In this document: positions 15,055 to 23,316 of the stretch, in pieces | How the letters are laid out: each line of letters opens with the position of its first letter | How positions within the stretch are numbered: position 1 is the first letter of the stretch | Origin: Planktomarina sp. | GTDB taxonomy: Bacteria; Pseudomonadota; Alphaproteobacteria; Rhodobacterales; Rhodobacteraceae | DNA length: 60,298 nucleotides | Assembly (NCBI GenBank): GCA_016780825.1 | Contig: JADHLF010000010.1 | Location: 1-60,298 of the forward strand | Direction: 5' to 3' | Notes under the pieces: generated by a model | What the model saw: only the letters and a program-made list of their open reading frames with translations | Databases searched by the model: none | What the model was told of the DNA's origin: nothing | Translations under genes and position numbers: made by a program

Positions 15055-16788
15055 ATGAATAAGCCTGTCTTCGACAAATCCAATCTGCCCAGCCGCCATG
15101 TGTCGGTCGGTCCCGCGCGTGCGCCGCACCGTTCCTTTTATTATGCGATGGGCATGACCGCCGAAGAAATCGCACAGCCTTTTGTCGGTGTCGCCACCTG
15201 TTGGAACGAGGCAGCTCCTTGTAATATTTCGCTCAACCGTCAGGCCCAGGCCGCTAAGATTGGTGTGAAACATGCCGCCGGAACCCCGCGGGAATTCACC
15301 ACCATCACGGTGACGGACGGGATTGCGATGGGCCATGAGGGGATGCGCTCTTCGCTGGCCAGCCGCGAGGCGATTGCCGATTCCGTTGAGCTGACCGTGC
15401 GCGGGCATTGCTATGATGCGCTGGTGGGTCTTGCCGGTTGCGATAAATCCTTGCCGGGCATGATGATGGCTATGGTGCGGCTCAATGTGCCATCGGTCTT
15501 TGTCTATGGCGGATCCATCCTGCCGGGCACGATGAACGGCAAAGACGTGACGGTTCAAGATGTGTTCGAAGCCGTGGGCCAGCACCAAGCCGGTCAACTT
15601 TCAACCTGTGAGCTTGAAAAATTAGAAGCGGTGGCTTGCCCCTCAGCGGGCGCCTGCGGTGGACAGTTTACGGCCAATACAATGGCCTGTGTCTCGGAGG
15701 CGATTGGCCTGGCCTTGCCAAATTCCACAGGCGCCCCAGCACCTTACGAATCGCGCGACCAATATGCAGTTGCTTCTGGCGAAGCGGTGATGAATCTGCT
15801 GGAGAAAAACATTCGCGCCCGCGATATTGTGACATTGAAATCTCTGGAGAACGCGGCGCGGGTTGTGGCCTGTACCGGTGGGTCGACCAACGCCGGCTTG
15901 CACCTGCCAGCGATTGCCCATGAGGCGGGTTTGGAATTCTATCTCGATGATGTCTGCGAGATTTTCCGCGACACACCCTATTTTGTCGACTTGAAACCTG
16001 GCGGGCAATATGTCGCCAAAGACCTTTTTGAGGTTGGAGGTGTTCCGGTCGTGATGAAGGAGCTGCGCAAGGCGGGCTTGATGCACGAAGATTGCATGAC
16101 GGCCACCGGGCGCTCCATGGGCGAAGAGCTGGACTTGATCGAGCGGGAAGCCGATGGGCGGGTGATCTATCCGGTCGAAACCCCCATTACAAAAACGGGC
16201 GGCGTTGTCGGCCTCAAAGGCAATCTTGCTCCGGAAGGCGCGATTGTCAAAGTGGCGGGCATCGCAGCACAGCATCAGATTTTCACCGGTCCTGCTCGGG
16301 TGTTTGAATGCGAAGAAGACGCTTTTGAAGCTGTGAAAGAACGCGCCTATGAAGAAGGTGAAGTTTTGGTGATCCGCAATGAAGGCCCATCAGGCGGCCC
16401 TGGCATGCGTGAAATGCTCTCCACCACAGCGGCGCTTTCTGGCCAAGGCATGGGCAAAAAAGTTGCCCTTATTACAGATGGGCGTTTCTCCGGCGCGACA
16501 CGCGGTTTTTGTGTGGGGCACGTGGGGCCCGAGGCGGCGGCCGGTGGCCCGATCGCTTTGATTGAAACAGGAGACGTGGTCACGATCAATGCGATTTCTG
16601 GTGAGCTAAATGTTGATTTGACCGACGAAGAATTGGCCGAACGCAAAGCCAATTGGAAAGGCCCGCGCGAGACCATCTACGCCAGCGGCGCGCTTTGGAA
16701 ATACTCGCAATTGGTCGGTCCAACCTACCAAGGGGCGGTGACCCATCCCGGCGGAAAAGCAGAGCGTCACGCATATTTTGATCTCTAG
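15055..16788 (+). CDS. ilvD: Dihydroxy-acid dehydratase
   Basis: IlvD dehydrates 2,3-dihydroxy-isovalerate and its isoleucine counterpart to the 2-keto acids in branched-chain amino acid and pantothenate synthesis, using an iron-sulfur cluster. The 577-residue protein has the three cluster cysteines in GVATCWNEAAPCN, GLAGCDKSLPGM and ACPSAGACGGQFTANTM, plus TDGRFSGATRG and GHVGPEAAAGGP near the C-terminus. The length and start (ATG at 15055) are standard. The following lipoprotein gene begins inside its last codons. Confidence 0.97.
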   Translation: MNKPVFDKSNLPSRHVSVGPARAPHRSFYYAMGMTAEEIAQPFVGVATCWNEAAPCNISLNRQAQAAKIGVKHAAGTPREFTTITVTDGIAMGHEGMRSSLASREAIADSVELTVRGHCYDALVGLAGCDKSLPGMMMAMVRLNVPSVFVYGGSILPGTMNGKDVTVQDVFEAVGQHQAGQLSTCELEKLEAVACPSAGACGGQFTANTMACVSEAIGLALPNSTGAPAPYESRDQYAVASGEAVMNLLEKNIRARDIVTLKSLENAARVVACTGGSTNAGLHLPAIAHEAGLEFYLDDVCEIFRDTPYFVDLKPGGQYVAKDLFEVGGVPVVMKELRKAGLMHEDCMTATGRSMGEELDLIEREADGRVIYPVETPITKTGGVVGLKGNLAPEGAIVKVAGIAAQHQIFTGPARVFECEEDAFEAVKERAYEEGEVLVIRNEGPSGGPGMREMLSTTAALSGQGMGKKVALITDGRFSGATRGFCVGHVGPEAAAGGPIALIETGDVVTINAISGELNVDLTDEELAERKANWKGPRETIYASGALWKYSQLVGPTYQGAVTHPGGKAERHAYFDL

Positions 16789-17368
16789 GCTTCTTCTGGC
16801 AGCTGGCCTTTTTGCATTGGCTGGCTGTCAAACACATCTGTTTGGAAATAAACAATCTTCTGGCGCTCCCGGGGCCAGGGCATCCTTGCCCAACGGGATC
16901 ACAATTGGGGCGCCGAAAGGCTATTGCCGCGACCATAGCAGTGGGCGCCGGGGCGGAGTGGTCTTTGCAAGCTGCGTCAGGTTGCGCGGCACGGATGCTT
17001 TTGACCCCACCTATGGGCATCTTTTGACGGGTGCAGCAGCCGGCTCAAAAGGCGACTTGCAGGCGCTCGCAGGGTTTATCCGCCGGGATGCGGGCAAAGC
17101 CTGGCTTGCGGCGAGTGGTCAGGCCGATGACGTGTCGATTCACCGGGTGAAACGAAGCCGCAATGCGCTTTATGTCGAGCTCACGGATCGATCGCGCCCG
17201 GGATATCTTGGCGCGCGGGGCTGGAAAGCCTTTGTGACTGTCGCAGATCAACTGGTGGTCCTAGGGGTCTACTCGGGACTTGGCCCGAGCGTTTCTGGAC
17301 TTGATGGCGAAGAGCTCATCCGCGCCTTTGCCCAAGCGACGCTTGCCGCAGAGAATGCAGCGCAATAG
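16778..17368 (+). CDS. Conserved Rhodobacterales lipoprotein downstream of ilvD
   Basis: A 196-residue protein with a lipoprotein signal peptide: RLLLAAGLFALAGC, lipobox LAGC, lipidated at Cys17. The mature part has two cysteines (GYCRDHSSG and VFASCVRLRG) in a block starting ITIGAPKGYC. I recognise this block from uncharacterised Rhodobacteraceae proteins encoded beside ilvD. It should sit in the inner or outer membrane facing the periplasm. The only usable start is a TTG at 16778, which overlaps the last 11 bases of ilvD and implies translational coupling. The function is unknown. Confidence 0.75.
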   Translation: MISRLLLAAGLFALAGCQTHLFGNKQSSGAPGARASLPNGITIGAPKGYCRDHSSGRRGGVVFASCVRLRGTDAFDPTYGHLLTGAAAGSKGDLQALAGFIRRDAGKAWLAASGQADDVSIHRVKRSRNALYVELTDRSRPGYLGARGWKAFVTVADQLVVLGVYSGLGPSVSGLDGEELIRAFAQATLAAENAAQ

Positions 17369-17530
17369 CCCCCGGCTCAACGATGCGTGATGCCACCCGG
17401 CCCACATGGCCGCGCTGTCTTGCGGCTGGAAATCCGTGGGCCGAGGGTATTAATATCCGGTAAGTTTTAAGATATTATTTTTAAGTATTTGTAGAACTTC
17501 CCGCAGGCTTCTCCTATATACGCTGTTATA

Positions 17531-18322
17531 TTGTTAAACACTTTGGACGGTAAATTGATTTATTTTGGTTACTTGGGGCGGGCAATATCGGCTCTATGCC
17601 TTAAATTGTGGCGCAGTCGCATGTACCAGGTTGCGGCTGAGAAAACGGCCAAGCTCCGCCAGCAGCAGCGCGAGGCCTTGGCGCTTCAGCGTCAGCTGGG
17701 TGAGGTTTTGTGCCGTATCAATGATGAATTGCACCACCGGCTGGGCGGGTCTCGGACATATCGGCATGGCGCCAATATGCTTTGGTCTTGGCGCCCCGAG
17801 CTCTGGACGGTGCTATGCCCGTCCAGTTCAGGCCCCGTGGCCCAAAGCGGCGCGCGCCTCACCTCAAATACCAAGGTGTTTTTTGATGATGCGGATTGCG
17901 CCGTTATTATAAAGCAATTTCGCAACGACATCTCGGAAGGTTTCGCTCCCTATGGGGTGGCTTTGGAGCTGTTTCAATTCGAGGGCAATTTTTTGTCCCT
18001 CGCCATTGATCTGCCCGATGTGCTGTATGACACCTTTGCCAAAGACGAATTGATTGGCCTGTCGGGGGCAATTTTTACAGAGCGCCCAACGGAATTTACA
18101 GTGCGCTTGAACATCAAACACGGGCCCAATACGGAGCAACTTATTCAAGCGCAGGATCTCAATCATTCAGAGATTGGAGCGGAATTTTATCTTAAACATC
18201 TGAAAATCAACGTGAACCGTGTGGAGAAAATTTGGTTGGATCTGGTGTTTGAGACCCCGAATTTTAACCTTATTTCAGTGACAGACCTCGCATTTAGCAA
18301 GCGCCCGCGGGTTGAGATTTAA
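17531..18322 (+). CDS. DUF6478 family protein
   Basis: A 263-residue protein of a Rhodobacterales family of unknown function (DUF6478). Visible conserved blocks are the N-terminal basic helix, WSWRPELWT, FFDDADCAVIIKQFRND, FLSLAIDLPD, LNIKHGPNTEQ and the C-terminal VEKIWLDLVFETP with SKRPRVEI. There is no signal peptide or transmembrane helix. No ATG exists before residue 31, so the start is one of several TTGs (17531, 17540 or 17552). 17531 is the longest frame. The AT-rich stretch 17455-17530 upstream probably holds the promoter. The next gene follows after 16 bases. Confidence 0.75.
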   Translation: MLNTLDGKLIYFGYLGRAISALCLKLWRSRMYQVAAEKTAKLRQQQREALALQRQLGEVLCRINDELHHRLGGSRTYRHGANMLWSWRPELWTVLCPSSSGPVAQSGARLTSNTKVFFDDADCAVIIKQFRNDISEGFAPYGVALELFQFEGNFLSLAIDLPDVLYDTFAKDELIGLSGAIFTERPTEFTVRLNIKHGPNTEQLIQAQDLNHSEIGAEFYLKHLKINVNRVEKIWLDLVFETPNFNLISVTDLAFSKRPRVEI

Positions 18323-18338
18323 AGAAGGGGACCACATC

Positions 18339-18692
18339 ATGAGCCACATCACGCATTGTGAGCTGAGAAATGGGATTTGGTCAGGACGGCTGGAAGGTGC
18401 CGCGGATGCGCCAAATGTGATCGCGACCTATCAAGGGGTTGAGATAGAGGGATTATCCGTGACGCCGATTGCAGATAATCTTTGGGGTCTGGAGCTCTCC
18501 CTGCCGCTTGAAATGTTGTCTGACGGTGTTCACAGCTGTATTATCTCACTGGCGACGGGTGAGAAAATCGGTGATTTCACGCTGATTGCAGGGGAGGTAT
18601 TGGCCGGTGATTTGCGCGCCGAAATCGCGCAGTTGCGGGCGGAACTGGACCTGCTCAAAACTGTTGTGCGGCGCGGATTGGCCGGTAATTAG
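18339..18692 (+). CDS. Hypothetical protein with C-terminal coiled-coil segment
   Basis: A 117-residue protein that I do not recognise beyond its position behind the DUF6478 gene. The N-terminal 80 residues look like a beta-rich domain (ELRNGIWSGRLEG, GLELSLPLEML). The C-terminus is a regular heptad-like helix, LRAEIAQLRAELDLLKTVV. The ATG at 18339 is preceded by AAGGGGA at good spacing. A TTG nine codons earlier is rejected. Its stop overlaps the stop of the convergent OmpA-like gene. The short gap suggests co-transcription with DUF6478. Confidence 0.7.
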   Translation: MSHITHCELRNGIWSGRLEGAADAPNVIATYQGVEIEGLSVTPIADNLWGLELSLPLEMLSDGVHSCIISLATGEKIGDFTLIAGEVLAGDLRAEIAQLRAELDLLKTVVRRGLAGN

Positions 18693-19594
18693 GGGCGCTT
18701 TGGCACCAAAATCACTTCGACCCGCCGGTTGATCTCGCGGCCCTCTGGCGTGGCGTTGCTGGCCAAAGGTGCGAAATACCCGATCCCTTCACAGGCGACC
18801 CGTGCGGGAGAAATCTGGGGAAATTGATTGAGTAACATGCTGCGTACCGCCTCGGCTCTTTGCTTGGACAGTGCAAGATTGGTCTCATGTGATCCGCTGG
18901 AATCTGTGTGACCTATGAGGGCGATAGATTGAGTGCTGTGGCCTGTCAGATATGCGCCCAGTGCCTGCACGGACGCGAAACTTGTCTTGTCCAAACGTGC
19001 CGATCCTGCGTCGAAGGTGAGATCTGCAAGCACATAGCGCCCGGTGGTGTTCAGATCTGTCTCCAAGACGCCACTGGCTGCGGGCGGCAGCGCTGGGGCC
19101 AGGTTAAGCGCCGGTGTGTCCGACGGTCTGACATGGGTGAGCTGGACATGGGTTTGACTGAGAGAACGGCTGATCAATATCCAAATTCCGTCGCTGTCAT
19201 TTTTGAGGCCACTCAAAAAGACATAGTTGCCAAGATCCACAAACATTTGCGGGGGCGGCAATACCGGCAGGGAGAAGCGGAAATCATAGCCGCCGCAGGT
19301 TTGATCTGAGCAATGAAGCGCCAAGTCATAGCCCTGAGCTTCCAGTTGCGGCCAAATTTCGGCCGCCACCACACCGGGTTTGCGGGTCTCGCTGGAGTGA
19401 AACGTGTTTGTCGCGACCTGCCCCGTGAGCGTGATGCTGGGCACCTCGGTGCCATTCCACACGCCAGTCGGTAGAGCAAGGCTCGCCAAGCCTTGCTCAT
19501 TGTGGCTGCTTTGAACCAGACCGATGGGCAGGTCCAGTTCAAGCGCCTGCGCGGAAAATGGAAAGAGGAATAAGAAAGCGAAGCTGCGTAGCAT
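18689..19594 (-). CDS. OmpA family protein
   Basis: A 301-residue exported protein. Residues 1-17 (MLRSFAFLFLFPFSAQA) form a signal peptide. The middle, about 160 residues, has one cysteine pair (HCSDQTCGGYDF) and is unfamiliar. The C-terminal domain is the OmpA/MotB peptidoglycan-binding fold: LADLTFDAGSARLDK, LIGHTDSSGSHETNLALSKQRAEAV and GREINRRVEVIL, with the conserved D and R that bind diaminopimelate. The start at 19594 is the ATG directly before the signal peptide, 7 bases after the upstream stop. It is the last gene of a four-gene overlapping run. Confidence 0.83.
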   Translation of the reverse strand: MLRSFAFLFLFPFSAQALELDLPIGLVQSSHNEQGLASLALPTGVWNGTEVPSITLTGQVATNTFHSSETRKPGVVAAEIWPQLEAQGYDLALHCSDQTCGGYDFRFSLPVLPPPQMFVDLGNYVFLSGLKNDSDGIWILISRSLSQTHVQLTHVRPSDTPALNLAPALPPAASGVLETDLNTTGRYVLADLTFDAGSARLDKTSFASVQALGAYLTGHSTQSIALIGHTDSSGSHETNLALSKQRAEAVRSMLLNQFPQISPARVACEGIGYFAPLASNATPEGREINRRVEVILVPKRP

Positions 19595-19601
19595 CAGTGT
19601 C

Positions 19602-20168
19602 CTAGCGGTGTTGTGCGTGGTATTGCTCATTTGGGCGCATATCCGTGGCGCTGGCAATGCGGTTGGTCATGTTGAAAAATCCTGCCACTGCTGAAATATC
19701 CCAAATATCGCGGTCCGAAAACCCCACAGAGCGCAGGGTGGCGCGGTCCGCCTCTTCAATATGTTGGCTGCTTTCGGTCATGAGCGCGGCGAAATCAAGC
19801 ATAGCTTTCTGCCGGGCGTCCAAATCTGCGCTGCGGTAATTCATCACCAATTGCTCGCCCAAAACCGGATCTCCCGACAGGGCGCGCACGGCCGCCCCAT
19901 GGGCGGTGAGGCAATAAAAGCATTTATTGATCGAGGAGACGACCACGGCAATCATCTCCCGTTCGAGCTTTGACAGGCCGCTGTCAGCCAGCATGACGTC
20001 GTTATAAAGTGCGGTGAAGGAATTTAATTTATCAATATCAAATGCATATGCCTGTAATACATTGGGCACCATGCCCAGCTTGTCTTGACAAATGTCAAAA
20101 TATTTTTGCGTCGCCTCAGGTAAAGGCGAGACCATGGGCAGGTTCAAAGCGGTGGGGGAGCGTGTCAT
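19602..20168 (-). CDS. Peroxidase-related enzyme (AhpD/carboxymuconolactone decarboxylase-like)
   Basis: A 188-residue all-helical AhpD-like protein. The redox motif KCFYCLTAHG holds the C-x-x-C pair and the histidine three residues on, as in alkylhydroperoxidase AhpD. LEREMIAVVVSSINKCFYC and DIWDISAVAGFFNMTNRIA are typical of the uncharacterised peroxidase-related subfamily. It may reduce peroxides together with a thiol partner, which is inferred from the family. Its start overlaps the GNAT gene stop by 4 bases. Confidence 0.85.
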   Translation of the reverse strand: MTRSPTALNLPMVSPLPEATQKYFDICQDKLGMVPNVLQAYAFDIDKLNSFTALYNDVMLADSGLSKLEREMIAVVVSSINKCFYCLTAHGAAVRALSGDPVLGEQLVMNYRSADLDARQKAMLDFAALMTESSQHIEEADRATLRSVGFSDRDIWDISAVAGFFNMTNRIASATDMRPNEQYHAQHR

Positions 20169-20890
20169 GCTGAGTCCTTTATGCGGTAGTGATAATGCCC
20201 CACGGGACGCATGCCCAAAGAGCTGTAAAGACGATTGGCGGCTTTATTGTCGCGGGTGGTCATCAAAGCCATATAGCGCGCGCCGTGATCATCGGCCCAT
20301 TTTGCAGCCTGTGCCATCAGTTTTTTTGCCACGCCCCTGCGGCGGAAGGAGGGCAGCACCTCCACCGCATGCAGCATGGCAATCTCACCATCAAGCGCCA
20401 AAAACCCCACCCCGGCGGGCGTGTCTCCACTGCGGGCGAGCAGGGCGGTTTTTGGGGTCTGCACCCGGTGCATCAGAGCGATGCGCGGCGCGTGAATGCC
20501 GCCTGCGGCCCAAATTTCACGCATGATGTGCAAGGGTTCCCAAATGCAATAGCTTTGCGCCCGGGGCAGGAACGCGGGTCGCAAATATGCGGTCTCGCAC
20601 AGATAGAGGGTCACCGGGTCGATGATTTCATAGCCGCGGGCGGCAAGGGCCTCATCGAGGATTTCATCGCCGTCGCGGATCATAAACAAATGCTCTTGCC
20701 CCTGCGTCGTTAGGGTGGCTTCGATCCAATCAATATCGGCCAGGTCTTTTTGAGCTAAGGTGACAGCTGACACGCGCTTGCCGCCACCCGACCCATCGCG
20801 AATCTCCCAGCCCGCCTCTTGGCGGGTCCTGCGGGTAGGCCAAGTGGTGTTGGTGGCTTGATATAATCGGTGAACGGTGGGTTCGGTCAT
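20165..20890 (-). CDS. GNAT family N-acetyltransferase
   Basis: A 241-residue protein with a C-terminal GNAT domain. The acetyl-CoA-binding motif A is VLPSFRRRGVAKKLM (R-x-x-G-x-A), followed by DNKAANRLYSSLGM, the motif-B helix. The N-terminal half is poorly conserved and may set substrate choice, which cannot be predicted. It overlaps both neighbours by 4 bases and so belongs to one operon with the CinA-like gene upstream and the AhpD-like gene downstream. Confidence 0.85.
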   Translation of the reverse strand: MTEPTVHRLYQATNTTWPTRRTRQEAGWEIRDGSGGGKRVSAVTLAQKDLADIDWIEATLTTQGQEHLFMIRDGDEILDEALAARGYEIIDPVTLYLCETAYLRPAFLPRAQSYCIWEPLHIMREIWAAGGIHAPRIALMHRVQTPKTALLARSGDTPAGVGFLALDGEIAMLHAVEVLPSFRRRGVAKKLMAQAAKWADDHGARYMALMTTRDNKAANRLYSSLGMRPVGHYHYRIKDSA

Positions 20891-21609
20891 TGCGGGAATT
20901 CAACTTTCAGTGCCGTCATGGCTTTTTGCAGCTGGCTTTCATCTGTGCCGCGCAAGACGATATTTGCGCCAAATAGCCCGTCTTTCTGGAAGGGATAGCA
21001 GCCGATGGACAGCTCGGGGAAGGCCTGGGCCAATGCGCCAAGCGGTGCGGCGATGTCTCCCTCGCCGCGATCCACCCGATAGGTGAAACTGAGCAGAGGC
21101 TTGCCGCCGGTGAGGCTGGGAAGAACGCTGGCCAGCATCGCCTGAAAAATCGTGGGCACCCCGGCCATAACATGCACATTTCGCGAGGTAAAACCCGGCG
21201 CTTTGCTCACCGGATTGTCAATCAGGCGCGCCCCGTCTGGGATACGTGCCATGCGCAAGCGTGCATCATTGAGCTCTTGGCCATTAGCGTCATAATGGGC
21301 TTGCAGAATGGCGCGGGCATCGGCGCGCACACCTATTGAGACGCCAAAGGCCGCCGCGATGCAATCGGCGGTGATGTCATCATGCGTGGGGCCGATGCCG
21401 CCGCTGGTGAAGACATGGGTATAGGCCGCGCTCAGGGCCTGCGTCGCATTTACGATCGAGTCCGGATCATCGCTGACCACGCGCACTTCTTTGAGATCAA
21501 TGCCCTGCTCGGTAAGTTGGCCGGCCAAGTGATACATATTAGCGTCTCGGGTGCGTCCAGACAGGATTTCATCTCCGATGACGAGCATTGCGGCGGTTGG
21601 ATTTGGCAT
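20887..21609 (-). CDS. Competence/damage-inducible protein A (CinA N-terminal, molybdopterin-binding) family
   Basis: A 240-residue stand-alone MoaB/Mog-like domain as found at the N-terminus of CinA. Signature segments are AAMLVIGDEILSGRTRDANM, FTSGGIGPTHDDIT, DNPVSKAPGF and VMAGVPTIFQAML. The C-terminal amidohydrolase half of full-length CinA is absent, as in many alphaproteobacteria. It may act on nucleotide cofactors. A molybdopterin role is also possible. The ATG at 21609 is chosen for its AAGGA ribosome-binding site and the family N-terminus. The longer frame upstream would run across the divergent sfsA promoter. Confidence 0.87.
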   Translation of the reverse strand: MPNPTAAMLVIGDEILSGRTRDANMYHLAGQLTEQGIDLKEVRVVSDDPDSIVNATQALSAAYTHVFTSGGIGPTHDDITADCIAAAFGVSIGVRADARAILQAHYDANGQELNDARLRMARIPDGARLIDNPVSKAPGFTSRNVHVMAGVPTIFQAMLASVLPSLTGGKPLLSFTYRVDRGEGDIAAPLGALAQAFPELSIGCYPFQKDGLFGANIVLRGTDESQLQKAMTALKVEFPQ

Positions 21610-21654
21610 TGGGCATCCTTGCATTCGAATATCCCTCAGGTATAGGCCTGCTCC

Positions 21655-22377
21655 ATGCGCTTTCAAACCCCTCTTGTGCCAGGTCGGCTGATCAAACGGT
21701 ATAAACGCTTTTTGGCAGATGTGAGTCTGGATGATGGGCGGCAGGTGACCGCACATTGTGCCAATCCGGGCGCCATGATTGGCCTGAAGGACCCGGGATT
21801 GCGTGTTTGGCTTGAACCGAATGATGATCCCAAGAAAAAGCTCAAGTTTGGCTGGCGCGTGGCGCAGCTGGACAGCGGCGCATGGGTCGGCATTGACACC
21901 AGCCTGCCGAATAAAATCATTCATGAGGCTCTGCGCGACCAAAAAATCGCTGCGCTTGCCGGTTATGACACGATCCAACCCGAGCAGAAATATGGCGCAA
22001 ACTCGCGGGTGGATTTCTTGCTCAGCGCGCCAGCTTTGCCGGACGCCTATGTTGAGGTGAAGAATGTGCATCTTTTGCGCAGTGGAGATTGGGCCGAGTT
22101 TCCCGATACGGTCACGGCGCGCGGGTTAAAACATTTGGGTGTTTTGGGGGATATGGCAGAGGCGGGCCACCGTGCGGTGCTGATCTACTGTGTCCAGCAC
22201 ACCGGCTGCGCGCGGTTCCGCGTGGCGGCAGATTTGGATCCGGCCTATGCAAAGGCCTGTAAACGCGCCCTGCAACGCGGGGTTGAGATGCTGTGCTACA
22301 GCTGTGCGGTGAGCTGTGAGCACATCACTCTTGATCGGGCATTGCCGCTTGATTTGCCCGCCCCCGGGCAGGGATGA
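21655..22377 (+). CDS. sfsA: DNA/RNA nuclease SfsA
   Basis: A 240-residue protein covering the complete SfsA family: an N-terminal OB-like part (PLVPGRLIKRYKRFLADV, CANPGAMIGL) and a PD-(D/E)XK-type nuclease core with NSRVDFLL, YVEVKNVHL and FPDTVTARGLKHL. E. coli SfsA was first named for sugar fermentation stimulation and is now classed as a nucleic-acid-binding nuclease. It is divergent from the CinA-like gene with a 45-base gap and lies just upstream of map. Confidence 0.93.
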   Translation: MRFQTPLVPGRLIKRYKRFLADVSLDDGRQVTAHCANPGAMIGLKDPGLRVWLEPNDDPKKKLKFGWRVAQLDSGAWVGIDTSLPNKIIHEALRDQKIAALAGYDTIQPEQKYGANSRVDFLLSAPALPDAYVEVKNVHLLRSGDWAEFPDTVTARGLKHLGVLGDMAEAGHRAVLIYCVQHTGCARFRVAADLDPAYAKACKRALQRGVEMLCYSCAVSCEHITLDRALPLDLPAPGQG

Positions 22378-22453
22378 ATTTTTCTTGTCATGGTCTGGCC
22401 GTGTGATTGGCCTTGGCCTATACAGGATGAAGATTTGATTTAGGAGCATTCAC

Positions 22454-23263
22454 GTGACCTCAGCCCGTGGACGACTGACCAAAGATGGTATCCGAATTTA
22501 TGAGCCCGGTGACTTTGCCGGCATGAAAGAGGCTGGCCGCGTCGCAGCGACCATTTTGGATGACATCACCCCCTATATCACCGTTGGACAAACCACGGGT
22601 GAGATTGACCGGGTGATCACCGATATGGTGTCGGCGCATGGGGCCACCTCTGCCACGATTGGCTATAAAGGCTATCTGCACGCCAGCTGTATTTCGGTCA
22701 ATCATGTGGTCTGCCATGGAATTCCGGGAGACAAGCGCATCAAAGATGGCGATATTCTCAACATTGATGTGACTGTGATCAAAGATGGATGGTATGGGGA
22801 TACCAGCCGGATGTATGTGGCTGGAACTTTGCCGCGCAAATCCGAACGGTTGATCCAAGTGACCCATGACGCTTTGTTCAAAGGGATTGAGGCGGTCAAA
22901 CCCGGCAATACCTTTGGCGATATCGGTCATGCCATACAAACCTATGTGGAAGCCCATCGCATGAGCGTGGTCAAGGACTTCTGTGGTCACGGTTTGGGGC
23001 AAGTGTTTCATGCGCCGCCCAATGTGTTGCATTATGGCCGTGCCGGCACGGGTCCTGTTTTGGAAGAGGGCATGTTCTTTACCATTGAGCCGATGGTCAA
23101 TCTCGGACGGCCCGAAACCAAGGTTTTGGCTGATGATTGGACCGCGGTGACCCGTGACAAATCGCTATCTGCGCAATTTGAGCATTCGGTGGGCGTGACG
23201 GAGACGGGTGTGGAAATTTTTACACTGTCGCCAAAGGGGCTTTTTCACCCAACCTACAGCTAG
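22454..23263 (+). CDS. map: Type I methionine aminopeptidase
   Basis: Map removes the initiator methionine from nascent proteins. The 269-residue protein has the pita-bread fold metal ligands: the segments ISVNHVVCHGIPGD, GDILNIDVTVIKDGWYGDTSRM (two aspartates), FCGHGLGQVFH (histidine), FTIEPMVNLG (glutamate) and SAQFEHSVGVTE (glutamate). The start is GTG at 22454 with AGGAG eight bases upstream. The gene ends in a strong palindrome at 23266-23291. Confidence 0.95.
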   Translation: MTSARGRLTKDGIRIYEPGDFAGMKEAGRVAATILDDITPYITVGQTTGEIDRVITDMVSAHGATSATIGYKGYLHASCISVNHVVCHGIPGDKRIKDGDILNIDVTVIKDGWYGDTSRMYVAGTLPRKSERLIQVTHDALFKGIEAVKPGNTFGDIGHAIQTYVEAHRMSVVKDFCGHGLGQVFHAPPNVLHYGRAGTGPVLEEGMFFTIEPMVNLGRPETKVLADDWTAVTRDKSLSAQFEHSVGVTETGVEIFTLSPKGLFHPTYS

Positions 23264-23265
23264 GT

Positions 23266-23291
23266 CTACATAGGGGAGATCCCCTATGTAG
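23266..23291. terminator. Perfect 12-bp palindrome between map and the DEAD-box gene
   Basis: CTACATAGGGGA and its exact reverse complement flank a 2-base centre, starting 3 bases after the map stop and 26 bases before the end of the convergent helicase gene. It would form a strong hairpin in both transcripts. There is no T-run on either side, so it is either a Rho-independent terminator of poor type or an mRNA 3'-end stabiliser. Confidence 0.55.
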
Positions 23292-23316
23292 TCCAGATAT
23301 GTGACAGATCAGCGCC

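Noticed and set aside
14941..15597. 218-codon minus-strand frame over the start of ilvD
   Set aside because: It is antisense to a certain ilvD, has no recognisable domain, and lies across the ilvD start and leader.
21610..22071. N-terminal extension of the CinA-like protein
   Set aside because: It would run antisense across sfsA and its promoter. The ATG at 21609 has a good ribosome-binding site and the family N-terminus.
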